A stretch of 64,000 bases of DNA from Lepisosteus oculatus. Its lineage: Eukaryota; Chordata; Actinopteri; Semionotiformes; Lepisosteidae. Each line of letters starts with the position of its first letter. Position 1 is the stretch's first letter. The notes beneath the pieces are model-generated. The model searched no databases, was not told the origin of the DNA, and was given only the letters and a program-made list of their open reading frames with translations. A program made the translations under genes and the position numbers. The stretch lies in assembly GCF_040954835.1 (NCBI RefSeq), contig NC_090723.1, positions 1,932,001 through 1,996,000 of the forward strand, in the 5' to 3' direction. Below are positions 14,842 through 26,800 of this stretch, one piece after another.

Positions 14842-17800
14842 GTAAGCTGGAGTTTCCCCTATCAGCATTCCCAAAGCCCCGAGCGTAGTCCTTTCAGATT
14901 CCGGGGAGAGAATAACAGTACGGCGGCTCCAAGGATCGCTTTGGTGCCACAAGCAAAAGCCTAAATCTGGAGTCCAGCTACTACAAGAGATAGAATAACT
15001 GTCTCCAGTTCAGGCAGGATAATTCATTAGCCATGTCTCAAAGGGCCTTATAAATTGGCCCACAAGTATAGATCAAAAGTAGATCTATAAGTGTGTGCCA
15101 GGAATTGAAAATATACTTTAAGACATGATTTAAAAACGTACAGTATAGTCAATATCCCTTAACAATGAGCTGGTATATTGCAATGTGCAATAGAGTGTAG
15201 CCTAGGTTAAGAACAATGGGGAACTCGTAAACTATAGAATAAAGTCACCAAGGAGAACCTGTTGGATGGGTTGGAGAGCAATACTCTTTAAATCTTTTAT
15301 AATGTAGTGACAGAGTTATAAAATATGTCCCAAATTTAAAATGCAAAGAATCCAGTAGAGGAGTTATGCCCCATTCAGTGCTGCTGATTTTCCTACGTGT
15401 CGTCGTGTCTGAGAGTATGCTTAGTGTCAGGCAAAACTGATGTCTCCTCTTGCTAGAGCCTGTACACGCAAAATAATTAGGAGTTTTTCAGAAAGTTTTT
15501 TTGTGCTCTCCAGGACAGGAATATTTATAACTTAAATGTTTATAAATTATTTTGCTTGTGTTCTTCAAATAAAATTCTTCTAAATCTATGCACAAAATAA
15601 AACAGCATCCTATATAGTATTATCATATGCAGTATAGATTTGAGCTGGTTTTACTAGGACATTCAGAACAGAAAGGAATTCAGAGTACAGTTTTGGAAAT
15701 TGCCCTGGAAAGATGATGTCTGCTGACTAAATCTTATCCTTACAAGCCAGAGTGAACACCGAGCGTGAGAGTGTGTTTGTGTTGTGAGTGCCAGTGCCTG
15801 CATTTGTAGATGCAAAATTAGTGTGACACAGCAGGGCAGAAGAACTAGGGTGGAATTAAAAACTTTTTCAGTTTTACATCACAGATGTGGTGCTGCTGGA
15901 AATGTTTTGTGTTCAACTGACATTCAAAGCAGTTGGAATGTAGGATATTTTGATTCCACTGATTTTGGTATTCTTCATACTGAAGGCTGGTGTCCTCAAA
16001 CTATTGAAAAAGGGTTTTATTGTCATCAATTAAACTGTGCTAAACTAGAGATTTCTGGTAAGATGGGGTTTGCAGATAGATATCATATTTGTGACGGTTA
16101 TACAGATCTTAAAACCTTCAAACCACTGTTAGCTTATTCAGTGGTATGGATTTGCTGTCTAAAGGTGAAGTGAACTAAGGTTACCTAAACAGGGCTAGAG
16201 TCATAAATCATAGTCATTTGCGACAGTTTTCTCAAGAAAAAATAAAATTAACAACATTACCTGTGACTGTGCACCTATCAGGGATCTGAGGAGATGGAAT
16301 CAGTCATGCCGCTTTTATTATATTATAATAACCTGTAAAGTTATAAATTTATCCACTTGGATCACTAAGCTGCATGAAGCCTGAAATGTACGGATTTATA
16401 GCCTTGAGTTTACTAGCAAATAAACCTGATGGCCCATTACTGTAGCTGCTTGAATTTCGCAATATGAAGTCGTTTGGAGAACAGTCGAGTGAAGGAGCCC
16501 CCTACATTTTATTATGTACATAGGCTTTTCACTGGGCCCCACAAAGAGCCTGACTGTGAATTAAATTCCTCTTTTCAGCCTTGCTTGAAGTGACAGCTGC
16601 ACGAACTCTTGCATTCATGCCAGTACTTAAAGAAAAGCTTTGCTCTTGATGAGTAATAGCTGTGATGGGTTCATGCATGCTTTCCCACCATTATTAGTGA
16701 AATCCATCTCATCCTCATGTCACACAATCAGACCTGTTTAATGCACTATTATTCTTTTCCTTGTATTTATTTTTTCCCTTTGAAGTGATTAATTAATCTA
16801 TATTAATTGCTCCTTTTTTACTCCCATAATGGATTGGTAGTCAGCTTGGTTCAGTTCTATAACCTGCTTTACCAATATAGAGGAGATGAAGGTAAGTCGT
16901 GTCTGTAAATGGCACTGAGAGTCCCACAGTGCAAACAGCAATGCTAAGATAAACATTTGACAAATGCACATGAAAAATAAAAGTAGTTAGCCTCTTTTTG
17001 CCAGATAAGCAAACATTTGACTGTTGTCATCCAAAGAATTCCTTTCCTTGAGGTTATTTGCACAAGGTGAGAAAAGCTCTTCTGCCATTTGTCAGTTAAA
17101 CAACAGTACAGTATAGACACTATGAAGCATCTCCAGATCCCTTTCCAGCTCAACCTCCTTCCTCCAAAACACCATGGAAAACAATGGAAAACTGAGACCA
17201 CAGTTCATCCCACACCTCTGCCTAATTTATGTCTGTGCCCAAAGAATGGTGCATTCTGTCAGAGACTATGCCACAAATAACATCTCTGACAATTTTATTC
17301 TTTGGGAATTGCCAACAGTGGGCTGGGTGGCTGCTGTCCCCACAGACAAGTGTGACAAAGGGGCCTTTATTGTCTGGCCTGCTGGCTGTCAGAGGGAGCA
17401 TGGGCCATGCACAGCTGCAAAAAGTTCAGTTTAATCTCTTAATCTTTGTCAGCGCTGGTGATGTTTGTGGTCCTTGTACACAACAACACAGACTCTTTTT
17501 TGCCCTGGAAATAAAATAAAGGTGGATTTTAGAGCGGATGTAGAAGTCAGCAGATTGTAGCTTTCTGTTGATCCACGTTTCTCCTAAAAGGATTATCAAT
17601 ATTGTGTATCTGCCTAATTAAAGCATCTAATTATTTTTCTGTGTTCAAGCAGTTCTACATGTGTAGAAATGCTGACTTATGGTAAAAGAAAATTCATTTG
17701 AATGCACAAAAGAGTTATGATGTTGAGTCTCCTCCTGGGATATATTAAAAAAGTATCCCAGATTGTTCTGTGTTTTTAATTTCTTTTAGTTTTTTCAAGG

Positions 17801-20800
17801 GCTGCTATCTTCTTTGGTGATAGTTTGTTTTCAGATCTGGTTGCATTGTTGTTCGTCAAACAACCTGCTTGCTTCTCATAAAAACAAACACATTTCTTAG
17901 AGCTTTCTGGGTAACCCAGACATTACTTTACGTCTTTGTGCTCTGAAGCTCACTTCCTAAGAACATTTAAAAAACCATCTAAATGACACTGTGTTATCAT
18001 ATGGTGCTACACCTGTTTGAGTAACAAGTCTGTCACTAAGCTCCAGATTCAGACACCTCTGAGCGCCCAACGTGCTCAGCCCAGACAAGTGCCACAGCAA
18101 GCACTCTGAAAGCTCCAGCTCTTTGCAGAGCCAAGCTTGAACATTCTTGTGAGCCCTGCGCTGTTGAGACAAAACTCCTTCATCTTGCACTATGGGACCC
18201 CTAACGGCTAAAGGTTTTCTTTTCATTGTTGCTATTCTGACACGTTTTCAAACATAGCCATTGCCTTGTCTAGAACTATTACACTGTAAACCACGATCAC
18301 TCCAACACATCACCTGGGATTTGGTTCTGTGTTCTGTTGCTCTGTATGCTTGAGGCTGCTGTCTAACATCTCTTGTGGCCTCTTAGTACAGGAGAAGTGT
18401 GTGCAACTTTCAGTCCCCATGTGAGTGCTGTGAGACTGACAGCATCCTCCAGGGCATGCTGTTGTGCTGAAAGCTTTAAAGATTTAAAAAGTCTACACTT
18501 ATCCTTACTAAAGTCATACATTTCACAGGATGTCAGCAATTTTCTACATCCTGCTTTTTAAATCCCTCTGTAAAGCTAGTGCTACGCTGATATACTTTGC
18601 CTCATGACTGCTTACAGACATGCTTCAGGAATTCACCAGGAGCATTTTATTGGAAAAAAAAAACAGTTATATTCCCCTTTCATTCTTGTCAATTTTATAC
18701 TCACAAAGCATTGACTTTATAGCTTGTGCTGTGGCTTGTACAATAGTGGGACTAGGGTGACGACTATAGAAGATTCCTCTGAGAGGTACAGAGATAATCC
18801 ATATGCCCTTTTCAGTATGTGAGCCCCACAAGGGATATACTGTAGCAGAGTAATGAACTGAAGGATGTGCTGCAGTTCTTGCTGACAGCTCTGCAAACCA
18901 CAGAGGTTGCTGTTACGTGCGAAGTGCAGGTTAACTGAAGCTCCCGTTTCCTTACTGAACATTGCAGCTTGAAACATTGCAGTTGGCTAATGACGTAGAT
19001 CGATATTTGCTGAGGGCTTGTAATAATACTAAATCCAGACAAAGTGGACATTTATGTAAAACCAATTAGGTCTAGTGTCTTCCTTTTATGATGCTGGGCA
19101 ATAATGATGTACCTTAAAGCTAATGGTTCTGTTCTCTTCTCCTGCAGGCTACAAGATGAGATCAACTTGCGCCTTGAAGCTGAAAATAACCTGAACTCAT
19201 ACCGACAGGCAAGTCGAACCATAATCTAGTCTTTGCAATTTTCTAAGAATTGAGCTAGTTACTTTCTCCTCCCCATCTGAAATCACTGCAGAATGAGTTG
19301 CAGGGAAGTTCCAACAGCAATCGGAATAGTGATCTATTTTTCATCGACAACACTGCACACATGCAGGCAACTGACAAGTTCCAGGGACAGCTGTCATTTG
19401 CCAAAGTAAGGAAAGCAGCCCAGCCAGACCTAGGGGTGTGCTGCTGTTTGGGGATAATCAGTCAGGATGGACTAGTGACATAGCCCAGGCTCAAAGCAGC
19501 AAAACCCAGTTTAGTAGTTTGGTCATAATTGAATAAATGTGACGAGACAATGAATTTACAGGGATAGCATACTTGATTATTTTGTATTTGGTGTGAACTC
19601 ACCTGGCTGAAGAAATGACAATCCTGGTTGTAAGGTTAAGGCTGCCAGAAACCCCTGAACTTGCCTGGACTGAACCAGGGAGGCAGCTGCAACTCTGAAG
19701 ATGGGGTGTAGAGAGAGGGGCGAGAAAAATGCTGTGAAAGGAGGTACTCATCTGGCAAGATTTCATATATAAGAGAATGGAAGTGTGAGAATACAATTTG
19801 ACCTTCTATTGAACTTCAGTTTAACAACTCCATATTGTATGGCTGGACCTGTCTGTGAATAGAGGGACTTTAACAGTGCAGTCACTCACAGGTCCCAAAT
19901 ATTTGATTTTGCTGACATTCAAGGCAGGTCTCTCTGGCATGTTCCAGGAAATTGAAGAACTATGCAGTAGGTGCACATGGTGTCTAGAGAATAAACAGCT
20001 ATAAACCATATTGTCCTGGGGTTGTAAAGGTTGTATTGTTTCCCAGACTATATTATAAAGACAACATACTCAACACACATCTAAAAACATAAACAATACA
20101 GCTCATATTTGTTTAACATTGCACTTCAAAGTTATTTTATAGAGTCAAATGTAGCAATCTATTGTATGTGTACACTCAATATTTGCTTATTATTAAAATA
20201 CAGGGTAGCCATGGTCTTCTTCATTGTTAGTCTGGTAAGGACAGTGCATGTAGAAGTATTCAGCAGCTTCAGGAGGTCAGATTTTGAAAGTTACTCTGCA
20301 TTGCGTTCCATATTAACAGCTGTCTGCTGTGTCTCTACAGGATGTCGATGAGGCAGCTCTTAACCGTGTTCAGCTGGAGAGAAAAATCGATGCCCTGCAG
20401 GACGAGATCAACTTCCTCAAGAAGATCCATGATGAGGTTAGCAAGGTCTTCAGGGATGGAAATGAAACCCTAGCTGGACATCCACCATGTGAAGAAGGAA
20501 GGCATGAGATTGCAGTGGAGGGTATTGTCAGGTCTCTAGAAATGGAGGATAGCCAGAGGAGGGGGAATCAGGAACAAGTCTTTGAGGGAGGTGTTCAGCA
20601 GTGAGTGAACACTCAGTCAGTCCTTCTCTTCTGCCCACAGGAACTGCATGAGATGCAGGAGCAGGTGCTGGCCCAGCAAGTCCACGTTGACATGGACATG
20701 TCCAAACCAGACCTGACCGCGGCACTCAGAGACATCCGCAGCCAGTATGAAGTGATGGCCACTTCCAACATGCAGGAGACGGAGGAGTGGTACCGCTCCA

Positions 20801-23800
20801 AGGTCTGGCCTTATCAAAGACATTGACCTCCTTTCCCTTGTTCCGTTTTTCTTGTTTGCTTTGGTATGAAAGCTTTGGAATTTCCAAGACTGGCTGATGG
20901 AGTTCTTTCAGGTTAATTTTCTCACTTATTCATTAGAAGTTTAGCAAAATTTACCTTGACTCTCATGCAGGTGTTTATTAAAGAAATCTCATGTACCATC
21001 TTTGAAGGCATGGCTGAATAAATAGATTTAGGTGCTTTTAGCTCTTTGTGTAAATAAGTGCATTTTATTTTAACTCCTAAACACACCCTCACCTTCACGT
21101 ACATCAGTATGATATTGCCTTTTAGTATTGTGGATACTTCAATCAGATCAACTCATCTTTGTTCTTTCATGGACTTCTGATGATCTGTAAATGTTTGTGT
21201 TCTCTCCCAGTTTGCTGATCTGACTGATGCAGCTAATAGGAACGGAGAAGCTCTGCGACAGGCGAAACAAGAGGCCAATGACTACCGCCGCCAGATCCAG
21301 GCGCTGACCTGTGACCTGGAATCACTCCGTGGAACTGTGAGTCTAATTAACAATAAAGCATTCAGAGGCACATCTCGACAAGGAGTGTGCTTATTTTTGT
21401 TGTTTTGTCTCTTTAGTGTGAAGATGATTGCAATTTCGCAAATGAACACAGTATGTCAACACAGAGCATTAGATAAAGAGAAATACTGTATAACCACAAT
21501 ATACAGATAAGAAACCTTTGCATATGCCCACCCACTACACTCCTTATGTGGCTGGATGACTCAGTTTCTTCCAATGATAGTCTTTGCAGTTAGAGAATTG
21601 CTGTATTTTTAGCTCATGGCTATTTTGCCCCTGTCTGACTATGGATCATTCTCCATTCTGTAAGAATGAGTCCCTGGAGCGCCAGATGCGTGAGATGGAG
21701 GATCGTTTCTCTGTTGAGTCGGCCAACTACCAGGACGCTGTGAACCGTATGGAGGAGGAGATCCAGAGTTTGAAGGAGGAGATGGCGCGCCACCTGCAGG
21801 AGTACCAGGACCTGCTCAACGTCAAGCTGGCCCTGGACATTGAGATCGCCACCTACAGGAAGCTGCTGGAGGGCGAGGAGAGCCGGTGAGCCTGCCAGGG
21901 ATTCAGCTGAGGGTGTGATGGTTGGGCCGAGTTTATTGAGGAACTGAATGGGAAAATGGGGATAAACTGGGAGCACATCCCACCACAGGAAACCACAGAG
22001 CAATAACATGAAATTCTATCCGAGATGGATGTAAACTAAAATGTGAAAATACAGTATGTTAGGATTAATATGCAGGATTAAATTTAAAGAATGTAGAGAA
22101 TGTAGGCAGCACTGTGCTGCAGTGGTTAGTGTTGCTGCCTTGCAGCACTGGGGCCCTGAGTTCAATTCTTGTGTGCTATCTGCATGGAGTCTGGACGTTC
22201 TCCCAATGTTTGCATGGGTTTCTTTACACAGTCCAAAAACATACTGGTAGGTTAATTGGCTATAGGAAAATTGGCTGTGTGTGTGTCTGCCCTGCAATGG
22301 ACTGCCATCCCATCCAAGGTGTATCCTGCCTTGCGCCAATTGCTTGCTGGGACACTGGCTGCCCACAACCCTGTATTAAATAAAGTGTGCAGTAGTCATT
22401 CTACCCAGTAGTCCCAGTGAGCTCACAGCAGAGTGAGCATTGACAGGAGGAGTGATGCAGCTCTCAGAGACCACACTACAAACTCACAAATGCAGGTCAA
22501 TTCACAGGGGTCACAATTCAGCAGCAAGGTGAGTATGCACTGGCTGACACATGCCCACCCAGCTCTGAGTCCTGCTTCTAGAGTGACCAGGGACTGATAT
22601 AATCCAGACCATTGGCTATGGAGCTCAATCAGTGTTCTGGACTATTCCAGTTGCTGTTGTTGTAACTCTTTCCAGGGTAGCAATGTCATATGGTGACCAG
22701 GGGTTTCAAGAGAATGCAGGAAAGGCATGTCTGTAAGCTACTCCCAGATATCAGCCTGCAGAATGTGTTAGCAATGACAGTACAAAGGGACAGTGGAACT
22801 GAACAAAATTCATGGTGGAGCAGATGCCAGACTGGGTGGTGCCAAAATATTTGTGCATCGTAAGATTGCACCATCAAATTACAGCTCAGTTTGGATATTT
22901 GCAAACATGCTCATCACGAATTTTTGTGAATAATTTAGTTACTGTACATGCCTTTAATTATTTAAAAAACACAAAAACTTTAATCACTCTTCTGTGAATG
23001 ACAGAAACTACACTAAAAACAGCAGTACGTCTACTGCAGATGCTCTGTCAAATATTGCCAAGTTTAAGAATAAATGTACTTGAACTTGAACATTAAATAT
23101 GCAAAGGTATATGCAAATATGCATACAGTATGTAGGGTATCAAAGTTGAAAATGTTTAATGTATAAAATAAATAAACTTTTTTAATATGGTTGTTTTTTT
23201 CCTGGAAAGCCAAAGTCCAATATTTGTAACTGATCCCAGTAAGCATTCTTCTTGGTTTGTAAGCCTATATTAATTAAAGGTGAGGAGTGATTAAATTCTG
23301 CCTTTTCTGTTTCTGCTCAGGATCACTGTTCCTGTTCAGAGCTTCTCTACTCTTCAAGTCAGAGGTGAGCACCCTCCCCCTCAAACACACATGTAATTTA
23401 CTTTTTATTATCCAACCTTTCTTTATTATTTCTCTGGAGGTTTAAATTGTCATGCACCCTCTGTCATTCTGCACAAACAGAGCAACACCAGTTCCTGATC
23501 TGGGCCATTCTGAGTGCAGTTTTCACTTTTCAAGCTGCCTTAGCATCCTTGAAGATATATTCAATTTGAAAAATGTCTTTGACAAGTATAGTGACCGAAA
23601 GTGACAAAGGAAATACTTAATCAGGTTAAAAATTTAAATCCAGGGCTAATTAACCTCAGAATATAATCTATCCTTGAATGAAAACAAGGACATCTATTTT
23701 CTGATGGAGGAAAGGGTACATCACCAGATTCACAATGAGACCACATACAAGTGAATCCCTTTTCAAAGTATTTTAGTCGTTACAGAACCCAGGGCAAAAT

Positions 23801-26800
23801 ATCAAACAATTTCCAATCAACACTACACTCAAAAAACTGTGATTATTCAAGTCATTTATGGTTTTGTTTTTGTTATGCTCTAATTATTTGACTTTGGGTG
23901 GCAGAGTGCCGTAGAATTGAACAGAGTCCAGAGTCATGGGTTTGTCTTGCCTGGGACACCTGTCTGGCAGGAACTCTGTTCATATGGGTTTGAATCCCAC
24001 TACTAACACCAATATAACAAACTCAGCAGATCTCCTGGAGTCCGGTGTAACTGCCTGCTACAATTCTTTTTGAAGTTAGTGGCAATTCCTCGGCTGTACA
24101 GGTGACTCTTTAAAGCACAGAAGGGATTGAAATCATTGGTTTTCGGGTCAGGACTGTGAGGTGGTGATCCAGCATGTCCTGTGAACACTCACTGTGATTG
24201 TCAGTGTTGCAGCAACCCTGGCTGCTATCAGTGAACAGCTTCCTGTGACGTGTCCAGCAGGTAAAGGCAGCACCCAGTGTTTGACCTTGTGCACAAAGCC
24301 AATCATCTTCAAACTGATACTTGGTGGTACCATGGATGGACAGGTGGCACATCCTGTAGAAAGCAAAAGACAGTTTTACTTAGCTCTAGAGATGCCAAGC
24401 CTGCTGGAGTAGCTCATTTGTACCAGTAAACTGTACAGTATGTGAAGACCTGAAGAAGGCTCCACGGCCGAAACGTTGTGTTCTCTTTCTTCTTTTTTTC
24501 AGCAGGGAATAAACCTATTACTTGTTCCTTTGTAACTGTACAGTATGTCCTGTTACCTTATTTCTTGATATACTCATATTTCTCATATTATCATAATGAT
24601 CTGTAAACGCCAGTCCCAAGTGCACAAATCCTTTTCACTTTCTGTACCGCAGAGACCAGCCTGGACACAAAGCTCTCTCCAGAGTCTCATGTGAAGAGAA
24701 CCATTTTGGTGAAAACCGTGGACATGAGGGATGGGGAGGTACGTCAGCAGGGGGCGCTGTATCCACAAGCACTGGCATTTGCCTATCTCAGACCAGCGCA
24801 CAGGCTGCCACTTGTTTACCTTCACTTTAGCCCCAATGGTACCTAGGCACCAGACATTACTGCACCCTGAGAGACATGGTATGGATTCTGCACACTTCCT
24901 TATTGAAAACCAGTGTTATGCTTCAGCACTTAAAAAAAATATGATTTTACTGCTATATTTATATTACACCTATAACAAATTATATAATAATGCATATATA
25001 TTTACTATGTATGTAAACAATAATAAGATTGCGTAATAATTAGGAACAAGTAAAGGGTCATTCTGTGCTGAATGAGAAGAAAAGAAGCACACAGTTTTCG
25101 GCTGTGGAGTCACACCTGAAGAAGGCTCCACAGGTGAAACATTGTGTTTCTTTTCTTCTCTTTTCAGCAGCGAATAAACCTTTTCTTGATCCTTTGCAGC
25201 CTACGCGAGCTGATGCAGTTACCTTCTTGAACTACATAATAATTATATAATAATTTATAATCAATTCTATTCCATCTTGCACCTGTTTCTTGCTAGGCTG
25301 GGCCCTAGCTTTCCCGCAGCCCTGAAGATCAGATCAAGTGGTTAGAAACTGGATGGATGGAAATTACAATATATTTTCACCAGGGTTTCTGATTTGTCTG
25401 TGTTCGATCTTTGGTGTCAGCTTTAGCTTTATTGTGTTGCCTCATAATGTAACATAACCTTAGTGCAGCCTCAGCCTCAAAACACCTGACGAAACCCCCT
25501 AGAGATTCCAGCAACAAGGTACGCCCATGCGTGGGAATGAGAACACAGGACAGAGGGTCAACACCCCCCTAGTAAATAGTTTAATTCTGCATGGGTCCTC
25601 ATGCTTAAGCCCCTGTCTGACATCTATCTGTCCAAGTATGAGGATTTCTAGAACCCATGTCTAGTAACAGTTACTCTTGTCTGATGCTTGTAGCTTGAGA
25701 AACAGGCAGGTAAATATTTCAGTACAAGCCCAGAGTTAGAGAAAGCAAATTCGAGATCAATTGGATTTAGAAAGAGGATTGACAACTGAGAGACTTCTAC
25801 CTGTGCTCTACTGCTTTGTCACGAATTGCTTGTGCTCGCCTTCCACACGATCGCCATATCGACTGTTTGCCGATGTCAGAAAGGCTGATGTCATGGTGGA
25901 GGAAGACACGAGCGCTGCACTCTGCTCTGAAGCTCAGGCAGCGCATCATGCGTCTCAGTGGAGAAGGAACCATCGAGGTGTTCTGCCGCTAAAATCGACC
26001 ATCTTCCAATTGACCACCATGCTGTTGCTATTCAAATACTGAATCATTCTATCATATAATTCTAATAACCAGGCCCCAAAACGTATGTGTTTAAATCTTC
26101 ATTACTTTCTACAAGGAATTTAGCACCTAAAAGTTTTGGCTCAGAATCCCAAGGTTTGTATCATACAGTAAATGTTAACTTCATGGGTTACCCATACAGG
26201 AATATTATTGACAGTGCATACGCCGTGAATATGGCCCTGCAGCGTCTTTCACCCAGAGGATTAGGAAATCAGGCGTAGAGACATACAGTAACTGGATACG
26301 ATTCAATGGTTCTTTTAATTCAAGTCATTATCTATTCTTTTGAACAACACATTGACTAATTATTTAATTACAGCAACACTATATATTTTCACACGTATAC
26401 AATATTACTATAACTCAAAGGTCAATTTTCATACTGTAACTACATTTTGAATCAAATAACTTTGTTTTTCATGTAAATAGAAACTAGCGACTAACATTTT
26501 AAATGATGGCGTGGGCTATTCAGTAACATGATGAACAATAGTACACTGATGGTTTTTCTAAAAATGACAGCACTCCCTTTTTAAAGTAGAATCCGACGAA
26601 GAAGCTGGTAAAGATGGTTGACACAACTCGAACAGTGGGGAAACAAGAGACCTGTACTTAATCCTTCCGCCGACAGAGGGCAGCAGAAGCCAATAACCGG
26701 CGCTGTCTTTTTAAAGGGGGGTACGGTCTGCAGTCCAAGCCGACACACGTGCGTTCAACACCGGTAAACGTTCTTCCGCACGAAAGAAAAGAAGAGCCCA

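Noticed and set aside
15784..16173. Plus-strand ORF of 129 codons in gfap intron 1
   Set aside because: It lies within an intron fixed by conserved exons and shows no motif or splice boundaries of its own.
22105..22175. tRNA gene, because of A- and B-box-like sequences
   Set aside because: The sequence is the head of a repeated SINE. I could not draw a cloverleaf with an anticodon stem.
25861..25992. Possible hidden exon in gfap intron 8 (frames with [17 protein letters not shown])
   Set aside because: No acceptor and donor fit a frame, and the peptide resembles no known protein.
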